Shown here: positions 51,466 through 61,162 of the stretch, piece after piece
Layout of the letters: every line of letters starts with the position of its first letter
Numbering within the stretch: the stretch's first letter is position 1
Made by a program: the position numbers and the translations under genes
From: Mucilaginibacter hurinus
Lineage (GTDB): Bacteria; Bacteroidota; Bacteroidia; Sphingobacteriales; Sphingobacteriaceae
Assembly: GCF_003324525.1 (NCBI RefSeq)
Contig: NZ_QGDC01000009.1
Location: 114,668 to 178,667 of the forward strand
Length of the DNA: 64,000 nucleotides
Direction: 5' to 3'
Notes under the pieces: model-generated
Told to the model about the DNA's origin: nothing
The model's database searches: none
What the model saw: only the letters and a program-made list of their open reading frames with translations

Positions 51466-52704
51466 TTATTCGCAAAGCGAATATTTATAGATCTTGTTAT
51501 CAAATCCTGTATAAATATCCCGGTTATTATTCAATGCTATATGTTCTCCCTCATTGCTTACAGACCAAACAGTAGAGCCGGCAGCATTAAAGCGAGTTAA
51601 ATTGCGATCTTTATTAAGGGTAAACCAGTTACCGGCATTATCAAAAACTATGTTAGAATAAGTAGCAAGCGTGTTACTCCATAATTGCTGGCCTGATGAA
51701 CTAAATTTAGTTATAAATTCATTATGATCGTCAGATGTCAGCACAAATGGATTTTCGTTAGCGTCAAGATAAATAGAAGACTTGATACCCGATTCGTACT
51801 GACCCGGAACGTATTTCACCCATACAAAATTGCCTGAGGCGTCCAACTTTAATAAATACGTATATGCTCCTTTCACTGATTCGGGTAAGTTGATATGTTG
51901 AACAGCCGGTCCGTCATCAAAATCGGTATTTTTATCTTCCGATGAATTCATTGCGTAAATACTGCCTGATGCTGCGGCACTCATATCACCAATGTCAAAT
52001 GGTTTCTCAAAATCAACTGTGCGCGTAATTAAATTGTACTTTGAAAAGGTAGGGGCATACGGCCAGCTGCTTTCCGAAGTAACACCATAAGCATTACCAT
52101 TAATATCGTATCCTTTAAAATTTGTGGAACCCACAAAGGGGCCTTCGGTGTTTGGAAATACAGGCTCAATAGCACCAGCAGTATTAATTATGTAGGTGTT
52201 ATAGCGTCCGCCAAGCTGGCGATGGTGCCAATATATAGAAATGTATACGCGTTGGTCATTATCAACTTCCAGTTTCTGATAGTTGCCACCCCAAAAGTCA
52301 AGCTCGTGGCCCAAACCCATAATATGTTTTGCCCAAATAAACTCTTTTTGGGCGTTCATTTTTATTACTATAAATCCTCCGCCTTTTACCATGCTAACAC
52401 CCGGTCCCGGATCAGCATCTACCTCGGCAATGTCTCGGCCAACCATGCAGCCAACGTACACGTTCCCGGCAGTGTCTGATGCCAGCCGGCGTACATTTAT
52501 ATGATCATCAAAAATAACCTCCCACTTAAGCACAGGCTGGCCATTACATACAGGCTGCACTTCAACGATGGTATCGCCGGGTATAGTGTCTGCCCCTGTC
52601 CGTGTCGTATCGCCGGGCGGCAAAATATCTGCCTGGCGTGCTTTTTTACAAGAGGCATGAACAAGGCATAAAAGTGCCAAAGCGAACAACTGTTTAATAT
52701 TCAT
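51466..52704 (-). CDS. Lipoprotein with beta-propeller-like repeats
   Basis: A 412-residue lipoprotein with signal peptide and lipobox HASC (lipid at C19), a Thr/Asp/Pro-rich linker and a domain with repeated phrases such as ASDTAGNVYVG, DNDQRVYISIY, DINGNAYGVTS, DANENPFVLTS and DNAGNWFTL, spaced as in SBBP-type propellers. It is probably surface-exposed; ligand unknown. The gene is isolated, convergent with the small gene at 50,718 and divergent from rpe. Confidence 0.7.
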   Translation of the reverse strand: MNIKQLFALALLCLVHASCKKARQADILPPGDTTRTGADTIPGDTIVEVQPVCNGQPVLKWEVIFDDHINVRRLASDTAGNVYVGCMVGRDIAEVDADPGPGVSMVKGGGFIVIKMNAQKEFIWAKHIMGLGHELDFWGGNYQKLEVDNDQRVYISIYWHHRQLGGRYNTYIINTAGAIEPVFPNTEGPFVGSTNFKGYDINGNAYGVTSESSWPYAPTFSKYNLITRTVDFEKPFDIGDMSAAASGSIYAMNSSEDKNTDFDDGPAVQHINLPESVKGAYTYLLKLDASGNFVWVKYVPGQYESGIKSSIYLDANENPFVLTSDDHNEFITKFSSSGQQLWSNTLATYSNIVFDNAGNWFTLNKDRNLTRFNAAGSTVWSVSNEGEHIALNNNRDIYTGFDNKIYKYSLCE

Positions 52705-52907
52705 AATTCATTGGTTTGCTATAATTAAGTTCAGGTTTAAGATGATAAAATATCCAATATTCCATAAAGTTACTTTTATATACTACGCATCTACAATAAA
52801 GACAGGGCAACCAATCGATTATTAATCATTATTTACATATAGCCTGACCGTAATAACTTTTACCAACAATTCCCTAATCACAAACGGCAAATTACTAAAT
52901 TTGCGGC

Positions 52908-53576
52908 ATGAGCCACTTAATAGCCCCTTCAATATTATCAGCTGATTTTGCAAACCTGCAGCGCGACCTGGAAATGATAAACAAGAGCGAGGCCGACTGG
53001 GTGCATGTGGATATTATGGATGGGATGTTTGTGCCCAATATCTCTTTTGGTTTCCCGGTGGTGCATGCGGCTAACAAACATAGCACAAAGCCGCTTGATG
53101 TACACCTGATGATTGTTGACCCCGACCGTTATTTAAAGGCTTTTAAAGATGCCGGCGCTGCTAACATTACCGTGCACATTGAGGCCTGTACACACCTGCA
53201 CCGCACCATACAAACCATACGCGATCTGGGATGCAGCGCAGGGGTGGCCCTTAACCCGCATACGCCTGTTGCAGCTTTAGAAGATATTATTGCCGATATT
53301 GATTTGGTTGCCTTAATGTCGGTTAACCCAGGTTTTGGTGGCCAGAAGTTTATACACAATACCTACAAAAAAATAAAAGAGTTAAAAAAGCTTGCCGAAT
53401 ACAATAACCCCGGCCTGTTTATTGAAATAGACGGGGGCGTGGATATAACCAACGCAGCTAAACTGGTTGACGCTGGCGCTAACGTACTGGTAGCCGGTAA
53501 TTCGGTATTCTCATCGCCTAATCAGTTATCGGCCGTAGCCGGCTTAAAGCATGCGCATCTGATGCACAAAGCCTGA
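52908..53576 (+). CDS. rpe: Ribulose-phosphate 3-epimerase
   Basis: A 222-residue TIM-barrel enzyme of the pentose phosphate pathway. Marks: LIAPSILSADFANLQRDL at the front, HVDIMDGMFVPNISFG with metal-binding H and D, DVHLMI, VNPGFGGQKFI and EIDGGVDITNAAKLVDAGANVLVAGNSVF. TAAATTTG at 52896-52903 fits a -7 element and would place the transcript start at or next to the ATG. Confidence 0.97.
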   Translation: MSHLIAPSILSADFANLQRDLEMINKSEADWVHVDIMDGMFVPNISFGFPVVHAANKHSTKPLDVHLMIVDPDRYLKAFKDAGAANITVHIEACTHLHRTIQTIRDLGCSAGVALNPHTPVAALEDIIADIDLVALMSVNPGFGGQKFIHNTYKKIKELKKLAEYNNPGLFIEIDGGVDITNAAKLVDAGANVLVAGNSVFSSPNQLSAVAGLKHAHLMHKA

Positions 53577-53739
53577 TTCTTGGGTCACAAAGTCAAAAAT
53601 CTTTATTTGTTAAACAAGTGTCTCTTTTTTTAAAAAAGATGCAAAATAAGGCTGTAAACATTATCAAAATACCTAACTTCGGCGCTTGTAAGGATACAGG
53701 GTTTAACCAGTGTTCTTAGCGTTAAAATCACTAATTATC

Positions 53740-54807
53740 ATGAAACATAATTTTGGTGCCGGTCCGGGCATTTTACCCCAGGAAGTTTTAAAGCAATCAG
53801 CAGAAGCTGTTATCAATTTCAACGGAACAGGGCTTTCTATTCTTGAGATCTCACACCGGTCAAAAGAATTTGAAGCGGTGCTTGACGAAGCCGTTGCGTT
53901 GGTTAAAGAGCTGTTTGAAGTACCTGAGGGTTATTCGGTTTTGTTTTTACAGGGAGGCGCCAGCACGCAGTTTGCTATGGTACCATACAACCTGTTAGGC
54001 GATGGGCAGAAAGCCGCTTACCTGGAGTCGGGCGTGTGGGCTAATAAGGCCTTAAAAGAGGCTAAGTTTTTTGGCGAGGTAGCCGTAGTAGCATCATCAA
54101 AAGAGGCTAACTTTACCTTTATACCAAAAGATTATGAAATACCTGCCGATGCGGCATATTTCCATGTTACCTCAAACAACACCATTTACGGTACGCAATT
54201 ACACCAGTTCCCTAAATCGCCGGTGCCTATGGTGTGCGATATGTCATCAGATATCTTCAGCCGTAAAATAAACGTTGCCGATTTTGGATTAATATACGCA
54301 GGCGCACAAAAAAATATGGGCCCCGCAGGTGTTACCCTGGTGATTGTTAAAAACGAAATTTTAGGCCAGATAGAGCGCAAGATACCTGCCATGCTTAATT
54401 ACAAGGTGCAGATAGAAGGCGGATCAATGTACAATACGCCGCCGGTATTTGCCATATATGTATCCATGCTTACCCTTAACTGGATAAAAGCTAAAGGTGG
54501 TGTTGAAGCCATTGAGCAGGACAACATAGCTAAATCACGCGCACTATATGCCGAGATTGAGCGCAACCCGTTCTTTAAACCTGTTGCAGCTACCGAAGAC
54601 CGCTCGCATATGAACGTTTGCTTTGTAATGGAAAACCCTGATAACGAAAAGGCTTTCTTGAAACTTTGCGACGAAAAAGGCATAGTAGGCATAAAAGGCC
54701 ACCGCAGCGTAGGTGGTTTCAGGGCATCAATATACAATGCACTGCCTATAACCAGCGTGCATGTATTAATAGAAGCCATGCAGGAATTTGCCGAAAAAAA
54801 TAAATAG
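53740..54807 (+). CDS. serC: Phosphoserine aminotransferase
   Basis: A 355-residue PLP enzyme from ATG 53740 (the frame opens 30 nt earlier). [16 protein letters not shown] at the front and PLP lysine K191 in [12 protein letters not shown] are typical, with [11 protein letters not shown] for phosphate binding. It makes 3-phosphoserine from 3-phosphohydroxypyruvate and glutamate, and may also act in pyridoxine synthesis. serA follows after 94 bp. Confidence 0.97.
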   Translation: MKHNFGAGPGILPQEVLKQSAEAVINFNGTGLSILEISHRSKEFEAVLDEAVALVKELFEVPEGYSVLFLQGGASTQFAMVPYNLLGDGQKAAYLESGVWANKALKEAKFFGEVAVVASSKEANFTFIPKDYEIPADAAYFHVTSNNTIYGTQLHQFPKSPVPMVCDMSSDIFSRKINVADFGLIYAGAQKNMGPAGVTLVIVKNEILGQIERKIPAMLNYKVQIEGGSMYNTPPVFAIYVSMLTLNWIKAKGGVEAIEQDNIAKSRALYAEIERNPFFKPVAATEDRSHMNVCFVMENPDNEKAFLKLCDEKGIVGIKGHRSVGGFRASIYNALPITSVHVLIEAMQEFAEKNK

Positions 54808-54814
54808 TGTTAGT

Positions 54815-54895
54815 AGTTGGAGATTAAAGATTGGTTGTTACTTGTCTTTAATCTTCCAATAACTAATCCCTAATCACAAGTCTCTAATCATTAAT
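54815..54895. repeat. Heptamer-phased inverted repeat between serC and serA
   Basis: TTGGAGATTAAAGA (54817-54830) pairs with TCTTTAATCTTCCAA (54845-54859) apart from a one-base bulge. The right side then continues in 7-nt steps (AATAACT, AATCCCT, AATCACA, AGTCTCT, AATCATT). The hairpin would sit in the serC-serA transcript, about 45 nt before the serA start. Confidence 0.7.
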
Positions 54896-54901
54896 AAACA
54901 C

Positions 54902-55852
54902 ATGATCAAAATATTAGCTAATGATGGTATCGACCCGGCGGGTAAAGCGCTTTTAGAAGGTGCCGGTTTTATTGTAGATACTACTAACATACCGCAGGAC
55001 GAGTTGCCTGCCCGTTTAAACGAATACGATGCCATAACTGTACGCAGCGCTACCAAAGTACGTGCAGCGCTTATAGATGCTACCCCTAATCTTAAACTGA
55101 TAGGCCGAGGTGGTGTTGGTGTTGATAATATTGATGTTGAGCATGCCAAGTCAAAAGGCATAGGGGTTTACAATACGCCTGCTTCGTCATCATTGTCTGT
55201 TGCCGAACTTGTGTTTGGTCACCTGTATGGCGGTGTGCGCTTTTTGTACGACAGCAATCGCAAAATGCCGGTTGATGGTGCTACTAAATTCAACGATCTG
55301 AAAAAGGCTTATGCCAAAGGTGTTGAGCTTCGTGGCAAAACATTAGGTATTTTAGGCTTTGGCCGTATCGGTCGCGAGGTGGCAAAAATTGCCATTGGCG
55401 TAGGTATGGAAGTACTGGCTTATGACCTTTTTCCTTTTAACCCTGAGGTTGAGGTGGTATTAGGTGGCGGTACCACAGTTAAAGTAACGGTAAAAACCGC
55501 TACGTTTGACGAAGTATTAACCCAGTCGGACTTTATTACCCTACATACCCCGTTTGTCGACAAAGCACTTATCGGTACTGCTGAACTGGAACAAGTTAAA
55601 AAAGGCGTTGGCCTGGTTAACTGCTCACGTGGCGGATTGATCGAAGAGTCTGCCTTAATCGCTGCTTTAGATAGCGGTAAAGTAGCATTTGCCGCACTGG
55701 ATGTGTTTGACAACGAGCCAACCCCAAGCCAGGCAGTATTATCGCATCCAAAAATTTCGCTTACCCCGCACATCGGCGCCGCTACCAACGAAGCGCAAGA
55801 GCGTATAGGTGTTGAGCTGGCCAATTTAATTATTGACCATTTTAAAAAATAA
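54902..55852 (+). CDS. serA: D-3-phosphoglycerate dehydrogenase, short form
   Basis: A 316-residue NAD-dependent dehydrogenase. The Rossmann motif GFGRIGREVAK, catalytic R in NCSRGGLIEE, and late E and H in DNEPTPSQAVLSHPKISLTPHIGAAT are present. It stops after the catalytic and nucleotide-binding domains, lacking the C-terminal ACT domain of the serine-inhibited long form. It catalyses the first step of serine synthesis and is paired with serC. Confidence 0.93.
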   Translation: MIKILANDGIDPAGKALLEGAGFIVDTTNIPQDELPARLNEYDAITVRSATKVRAALIDATPNLKLIGRGGVGVDNIDVEHAKSKGIGVYNTPASSSLSVAELVFGHLYGGVRFLYDSNRKMPVDGATKFNDLKKAYAKGVELRGKTLGILGFGRIGREVAKIAIGVGMEVLAYDLFPFNPEVEVVLGGGTTVKVTVKTATFDEVLTQSDFITLHTPFVDKALIGTAELEQVKKGVGLVNCSRGGLIEESALIAALDSGKVAFAALDVFDNEPTPSQAVLSHPKISLTPHIGAATNEAQERIGVELANLIIDHFKK

Positions 55853-55876
55853 TATTCCCAAACTTCACAATAGGAG

Positions 55877-55909
55877 AGCACGGATCACGAAAGTGGTTCG
55901 TGCTTTTTT
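55877..55909 (+). terminator. Terminator after serA
   Basis: A 12-bp stem (AGCACGGATCAC / GTGGTTCGTGCT with G-T pairs) capped by a GAAA tetraloop and followed by T6, 24 nt after the serA stop. Confidence 0.92.
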
Positions 55910-56337
55910 GTTAGGGCTATAAAAGTGTATGCAAGGCAGAGTTAATAGCAGTTACCTATCCGTTCTTCGTTAGGCGTGGAAATGTAACGAAGTAGTGATG
56001 GAAGATCCTGCGAAACGGGCTTGAAGCAGCATTGATTAACGTCAGTCTGCTCTTGGCCGCAGAGGCCCATTACTTTTTGTCTTGATACAAAAAGTAACAA
56101 AAAAATCAAGTCAGCTGAAAGGCTTCTTTGCCGCACCAGGCCTTTCCCGCAAACCACGCACAACCAGGGCCGGGATCTTTTTGCCCCCATAACTGATGTC
56201 TACACTCCCCATCCTTCTGCAAAAATCTCCAATGCCCCGCAGCCGCACAGCCTCGCATTGTTTTGCCTGGTTTCGCCCGAAGCTCCTCAGCAGACAGGGG
56301 GAAGTCAAAATTTAAAAGTTAAAATTCAAAATAAAAA
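55910..56337. repeat. Repeat-filled spacer after serA
   Basis: It holds a TACTTTTTGTCTTGATAC-type block (about 56,070-56,100), which can pair with CAAAAAGTAAC that follows, and a heptamer-phased A/T-rich array at 56304-56338 (GTCAAAA, TTTAAAA, GTTAAAA, TTCAAAA, TAAAAAG). An open frame covering 56,258-56,638 runs over repeats and is not believed. Confidence 0.6.
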
Positions 56338-57170
56338 GAGCCTGAAGAACAGAGGTTCACCGCAAAAACCGGCATCGGCTGGCACGGGTAGCACTGGCAA
56401 TGCTTTAGCAATAACTTTAACAGGGTCAGGCGCAGCCGGGAGTTTTCTTTTTGGTACTTTTTCTTTAGCGGAAAAAGAAAAAGTACATCCACTGGCTTTC
56501 GGTAAGCACTTTACCGAGCCTAACGAAGCACCGCAGGATGATAGGCGTATAGAGATTGCTTCGTGCCTCGCAATGACGGTTGTATATGATTTTTACTCAA
56601 AGATAACGTTGAGCCGGACGAACAGAAGTTCACCTTAAAATCCGGCATCGGCTGGCACGGGTAGTACTAGCAGTGCTTTAGCAATAACTTCAACAGGGTC
56701 AGGCGCAGCCGGGAGTTTTCTTTTTGGTACTTTTTCTTTTGCGGGAAAAGAAAAAGTACATCCACTGGCTTTCGGTAAAGCACTTTACCGAGCCTAACGA
56801 AGCACCGCAGGATGATAGGCGTATAGAGATTGCTTCGTTCCTCGCAATGACGGTTGTATTTGTAGTTCCAGAAGGTTAATAGGCAGACAGGAAAAATTCA
56901 AAAATTCAGAAGTCAAAAAGAGCCTAACGAACAGGGGTTCACCTTAAAAAAAACCGGCATCGGCTGGCACGGGTAGCGCTGGCAGTGCATCAGCAGTAAC
57001 TTTAACAGGGTCAGGCGCAGCCGGGAGCTTTTTCTTTGGTATCTTTCTTTTTTGCGGAAAAAGAAAAAACTACATCCACCGACGATGATACAGCACACAT
57101 CCGATCCTAACGAAGCACTGGCTGAACGGTCTAAAGAGATTGCTTCGTACCTCGCAACTACGTTTTTACA
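56338..57170. repeat. Three tandem copies of a composite repeat of about 275 bp
   Basis: Copies start at about 56338, 56613 and 56926. Each has GAGCC-N-GAACAG, AAAACCGGCATCGGC, an internal ACAGGGTCAGGCGCAGCCGG block, a hairpin formed by TACTTTTTCTTT and GAAAAAGAAAAAGTA, GAGCCTAACGAAGCAC and the end GAGATTGCTTCGT...CAATGACGG. A copy in opposite orientation is at 63,577-63,840. No protein is encoded. The third copy is preceded by a heptamer array (56891-56918). Confidence 0.9.
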
Positions 57171-57201
57171 GTTGCGGTTTGCCAATTACAAGCCTGCCGG
57201 G

Positions 57202-58593
57202 TTATAACGTATAACTAACCCCTTTCTCAGGTATAGTAACCTCATATCCCTCATCCCTCACTGCAGCAGCAAACGCCTCCATGCTGCTTGCTTCGCCATG
57301 CACCAGGAAAACGTTTTTAAGGCGTGATTTATCTTGCGTGCGTATGTTATTAAGCAGGTCGTCGTGGTCGCCGTGGGCGCTGAGTACGTCGGTTTGTTTG
57401 ATAGTGGCGTAAACGGCCAGGTCGCGGTCTTTAATGTGAACAATAGGGTCGCCGCGCAGCAGGCGGTGGCCAAGGGTGCCTTTGGCACAGTAACCGATGA
57501 ATAATATGGTGCAGTAGTAGTTTTGTATGTTGTAAAAAAGGTGGTCCTGTATGCGGCCGCCTTCAAGCATCCCGGCAGAAGAAATAATGATGCAAGGCTC
57601 AAAATAATTAGATACCTGCCGGCTGTCTTTCAGCGTTTCTACATAAGTAAGGTTATCAAACTCAAACTCATCGCCGCGTTTATTGTAAAAGTCCTGCGCC
57701 TCGGCATTAACCAGGTGATGATATTTTCTGAAAATGCCAGTCGCCATTGACGCCATCGGACTATCAACAAATACCTTAACAGGCGGCAGTAAACCACTGG
57801 TAAATATCTTGTTAAGCGAGTACACCAAAGATTGTGTGCGGCCGATGCTGAAGGCGGGTATAATCAGCCGCCCTTGCTCTTTAACGCAGCACTTTTCAAT
57901 AGTCTCTACCAGCACTTCCTCAACCGTTTTGCCCTTGGTGTGGTTGCGGCCACCATAAGTAGCTTCGGTCACCAGGTAATCAACATGCGGCAGCGGTTCG
58001 GGGTCATTCAGTACCGGGTAATTTTTGCGGCCTATGTCGCCGGTAAAGGCTATGGTTTTTTCCTCGCCGTTATCGTTCACTTTAAACACGGCCGCCGCTG
58101 CGCCTAACAAATGGCCTACCGGAATAAAGGTGAGTTCAACATTGCCGTTAAGGCGAAAGGGTTTATTAAAACCGATGGTAATAAAGCGCTCCACCGTATC
58201 CATTACATGTTTTTGCAGGTACAGGGGCTGCGCGCCGGTATTAAATTTGCCCTTGCGGTGCTTACGGCTTTTTTGGGCTTTATTTATAAATATGTTTACC
58301 GAGTCAAGCAGTAACAGTTCTGTAAGATCGGCAGTAGGCGGTGTACACAGTATCTGGCCTTCAAAGCCCAGGCGTACCAGCGTTGGCAAATTGCCCGAGT
58401 GGTCAATATGTGCATGTGTTAACACCACCACATCAATGTTGGCAGCGTTAAAGGGCAGGTCTTCGTTGCTTTGTATACTACGGTCTTTTTCGTAATCTAA
58501 ACCGCAATCAATCAGTATCTTATATTGGTCAACCTCAAGCAGGTGCATGCTTCCTGTAACCTGCCGGGCAGCGCCGTGTATAGTTAAATTCAT
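57202..58593 (-). CDS. MBL-fold beta-CASP RNA/DNA hydrolase
   Basis: A 463-residue metallo-beta-lactamase of the beta-CASP group (CPSF73/Ysh1-like). Metal motif HAHIDH at 60-65, further ligands in FTGDIGR and the C-terminal LSAHGDHDDLL and VFLVHGEASSMEAF; the beta-CASP insert holds VFVDSPMA and IIISSAGMLEGGR. Members are RNA endo- or exonucleases. It is the last gene of a leftward trio (34 nt after the coiled-coil protein). Confidence 0.92.
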   Translation of the reverse strand: MNLTIHGAARQVTGSMHLLEVDQYKILIDCGLDYEKDRSIQSNEDLPFNAANIDVVVLTHAHIDHSGNLPTLVRLGFEGQILCTPPTADLTELLLLDSVNIFINKAQKSRKHRKGKFNTGAQPLYLQKHVMDTVERFITIGFNKPFRLNGNVELTFIPVGHLLGAAAAVFKVNDNGEEKTIAFTGDIGRKNYPVLNDPEPLPHVDYLVTEATYGGRNHTKGKTVEEVLVETIEKCCVKEQGRLIIPAFSIGRTQSLVYSLNKIFTSGLLPPVKVFVDSPMASMATGIFRKYHHLVNAEAQDFYNKRGDEFEFDNLTYVETLKDSRQVSNYFEPCIIISSAGMLEGGRIQDHLFYNIQNYYCTILFIGYCAKGTLGHRLLRGDPIVHIKDRDLAVYATIKQTDVLSAHGDHDDLLNNIRTQDKSRLKNVFLVHGEASSMEAFAAAVRDEGYEVTIPEKGVSYTL

Positions 58594-58627
58594 TCAGATG
58601 ATAATTCATGGTTCGTGGGTCAAAGCC

Positions 58628-59173
58628 TTAAACTGAACCGGTTTGCCCACTATTTTTAGCCCTTTGTTTTGTTAGCAGTACAAATAGCAGTACACATACA
58701 CCCAATAATATAATAATGGCAATGGTATGTGTGCGTGTTGTTGTTTGCTGTTCCTGCGCTTGTTCATCAACTTTCGCTTTCAGGTCTTCGTGTTGTTTGC
58801 GCAAGCGGTTAATGGTATTAATGTAGGCCAGCCGGTCTTTTTCGCGCTCCTGCACCTGCGTTTGTGCCTGTGTTTGCTGAAAAGTGCGATAGTCGAGCAG
58901 TATTTTAAGTTCCTTAAAAATATTGTTGTCCGCCTGTACAATATCCATCAAAATCTCGTTTGAGCGGCGAATGTCTTTTTTGGTTTGCCAGCCGAATATG
59001 CCTGTTTTTTTTGTGAGGCTTACGTCATATTGTCCAAACTTTTGTTTCCGCAGGGCAAGCAGGCTGTTTATTTTAGCGCGCTGGTGTTCGTATGCCACCG
59101 AATCGGCATTCACCTGCGCATACAAAGGCGCTGCAACAGCGCACAGTATTATAACCAGCCACAGTTTTTTCAT
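58628..59173 (-). CDS. Coiled-coil protein with signal peptide and C-terminal membrane helix
   Basis: A 181-residue protein: signal peptide (LWLVIILCAVAAPLYAQ), a long charged coiled coil (about 60-145, including QTQAQTQVQEREKDRLAYINTINRLRKQHEDLKAKVDEQ) and a membrane helix at about 149-166. It lies 5 nt after the SAM hydrolase family gene, so they are probably coupled. No family is recognised; a scaffold or stress-related envelope role is possible. Confidence 0.7.
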   Translation of the reverse strand: MKKLWLVIILCAVAAPLYAQVNADSVAYEHQRAKINSLLALRKQKFGQYDVSLTKKTGIFGWQTKKDIRRSNEILMDIVQADNNIFKELKILLDYRTFQQTQAQTQVQEREKDRLAYINTINRLRKQHEDLKAKVDEQAQEQQTTTRTHTIAIIILLGVCVLLFVLLTKQRAKNSGQTGSV

Positions 59174-59178
59174 GGTAA

Positions 59179-59955
59179 TTATTCAAAATCGATGATTACG
59201 CTATCACCCAAATTTAAACCTAATAACCCGCTGGCGTTGCCTTTGTTTATGGCAATTTCCAAATGGTCGCTAATGCCAAAAAGGCAAAGCTTTTCGCCCT
59301 CGGGCACTTCATTGTAGTGCCAGCTTAAGTTGTTTATGGTTTCGTTACGCTTAAAGTATAACGTAAAACGCCTGCCTTGCTGTACAGTGTTAAAAAATTC
59401 TTTGGTGATGTTGGTTATCACGTTCTGAAAAGAGTCGATGTAAATTACCGCGCCCTTAATTAAATTCTTTTCTACTACGGGCTGCAGGTTCATTTTCTTT
59501 TCTATTTCGCTTACCGTCAAACCAATGTCGGTAATGGCGCCGCCTTTGGCCAGGTGGCAGGCCGCTTTAACAAAAATATCGGCCAGCGGAAAATGCAGGA
59601 ATTTCAAGTCCTGCATTATGTTTATCTCATATATCTCATCCGGGTCGCGGTCAAACATCAGCGAAAAAATACCATTATCGGCTCCTACAAAATAGTGGTT
59701 GCTGTAACGCACCGCCAGGTAACGCGTAAACGAATTGTACACCGTATCAATACCTATCAGGTGTACAGTGTTATCCGGAAAGTAATGAAATGTGTTTTTT
59801 AAAATAAAGGCCGCCTGCTGTATGTTAAAGGCCGAAACACTGTTGGTAATGTCAACAATATTAACCTCGGGCAACATTTTTAATATACTGCCCTTAAGTG
59901 CGGGAAGGTAAATATCCTTATCGCCAAGGTCAGTAGTTAAAGTTATTATTGCCAT
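59179..59955 (-). CDS. SAM hydroxide adenosyltransferase family (DUF62)
   Basis: A 258-residue protein of the family that includes fluorinase, chlorinase and SAM hydrolase. Visible blocks: TLTTDLGDKDIYLPALKGSIL, FVGADNGIFSLMF, HLAKGGAITDIG and IYIDSFQNVITNI. The usual non-halogenating members hydrolyse SAM to adenosine and methionine with water. The fluorinase-specific loop is not evident. It is divergent from phoH, so they share a 100-bp regulatory spacer. Confidence 0.9.
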   Translation of the reverse strand: MAIITLTTDLGDKDIYLPALKGSILKMLPEVNIVDITNSVSAFNIQQAAFILKNTFHYFPDNTVHLIGIDTVYNSFTRYLAVRYSNHYFVGADNGIFSLMFDRDPDEIYEINIMQDLKFLHFPLADIFVKAACHLAKGGAITDIGLTVSEIEKKMNLQPVVEKNLIKGAVIYIDSFQNVITNITKEFFNTVQQGRRFTLYFKRNETINNLSWHYNEVPEGEKLCLFGISDHLEIAINKGNASGLLGLNLGDSVIIDFE

Positions 59956-60055
59956 TAAATTTTTAAATATTTATTGCTAATCTTGTACAAGCGATAAGCG
60001 CTACAAATATTCAATTTTTAATTCATAAAAATCAGCAACTAAATATCAATTTGTA

Positions 60056-61015
60056 TTGAACGAAATTAAATTATCTATCGAAAACATTAACCCCGCTGTA
60101 TTATGGGGGCCTAATAATGATCATTTCGAGATCATTAAAAAGCAATATCCAAAGCTTAAAATTGTTGCCCGGGGTAGTGAGGTTAAAGTATTGGGCGATG
60201 AGCACGAGCTGAATGTATTTAATGATAAGTTCAATACTTTGCTGCAGCACGTAGAGAAATACGAAAACCTGAGTATTACCGATATTGAGCGCATATTAGG
60301 CTCAAAGGTATCTGCCGCGCCAAGCGCTGATGCACCTGCAGACAAGTTTAACAACTCTGAAGTAATTGTTTTTGGCCCTAACGGTATAATGGTAAAGGCC
60401 CGTACGGCCAACCAGCGCCGCATGGTTGACGCCATTGTAAAAAACGATGTGCTGTTTGCCATTGGCCCTGCCGGTACTGGTAAAACGTACACCGCGGTAG
60501 CATTGGCGGTGCGCGCGCTAAAAAACAAGGAAATTAAGCGTATTATACTTACACGCCCGGCCGTTGAGGCAGGGGAGAACCTTGGCTTTTTACCCGGCGA
60601 CCTGAAGGAAAAAATAGACCCTTACCTGCGCCCGCTGTATGACGCCTTGGACGATATGATACCGGCGGAAAAGTTGAAAGTATACCTGGAAAACCGCACC
60701 ATTGAAATAGCTCCGCTGGCATTTATGCGTGGCCGTACGCTTGACAATTGTTTTGTGATATTGGACGAGGCGCAGAACGCTACCGACATGCAGTTAAAAA
60801 TGTTTTTAACGCGTATGGGTCCTACAGCCAAATTCATTGTAACCGGCGACGTAACCCAGATTGACCTGCCTAAAAAACAGCAATCCGGCCTGCACACTGC
60901 GTTGCGCATATTAACAGATATTAAAGGAATCGAGATAATTTACCTGAGCGGCGAAGACGTGGTAAGGCACAAACTGGTAAAACGGATATTAGAAGCCTAC
61001 GGGGATATACAGTAA
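60056..61015 (+). CDS. PhoH family ATPase
   Basis: A 319-residue protein: N-terminal KH-like region (about 1-95), then the PhoH ATPase with Walker A GPAGTGKT and Walker B FVILDEAQNAT, plus the late TGDVTQIDLP motif. Such proteins are RNA-related ATPases, often near ybeY. The start is TTG 60056: there is no ATG upstream or within the conserved N terminus that could replace it, and NEIKLSIENINPAVLWGPNN aligns as the usual start region. Confidence 0.93.
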   Translation: MNEIKLSIENINPAVLWGPNNDHFEIIKKQYPKLKIVARGSEVKVLGDEHELNVFNDKFNTLLQHVEKYENLSITDIERILGSKVSAAPSADAPADKFNNSEVIVFGPNGIMVKARTANQRRMVDAIVKNDVLFAIGPAGTGKTYTAVALAVRALKNKEIKRIILTRPAVEAGENLGFLPGDLKEKIDPYLRPLYDALDDMIPAEKLKVYLENRTIEIAPLAFMRGRTLDNCFVILDEAQNATDMQLKMFLTRMGPTAKFIVTGDVTQIDLPKKQQSGLHTALRILTDIKGIEIIYLSGEDVVRHKLVKRILEAYGDIQ

Positions 61016-61018
61016 TTT

Positions 61019-61157
61019 TGTATCAAGTATCAAGTAGTTAGTATCAAGTATCAAGGCTGTATTTATTGCTTAATATTGCAAAGGTCCACTTTATAACTAT
61101 AGACTACTCACTACTTGCTACTCACAACTTGATACTTGCTACTAACTACTTGATACT
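61019..61157. repeat. Heptamer-phased inverted repeat upstream of purC
   Basis: A left array in 7-nt steps (GTATCAA, GTATCAA, GTAGTTA, GTATCAA, GTATCAA) and a right array (CTACTCA, CTACTTG, CTACTCA, CAACTTG, ATACTTG, CTACTAA, CTACTTG, ATACTAA). The arms 61026-61055 and 61128-61157 are complementary at 29 of 30 positions. The hairpin ends 5 nt before the purC start codon. Confidence 0.85.
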
Positions 61158-61162
61158 AAAAA

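Noticed and set aside
56258..56638. 126-residue open frame after serA
   Set aside because: It covers part of the composite repeat and a heptamer array, and the other repeat copies do not keep the frame open in the same way.
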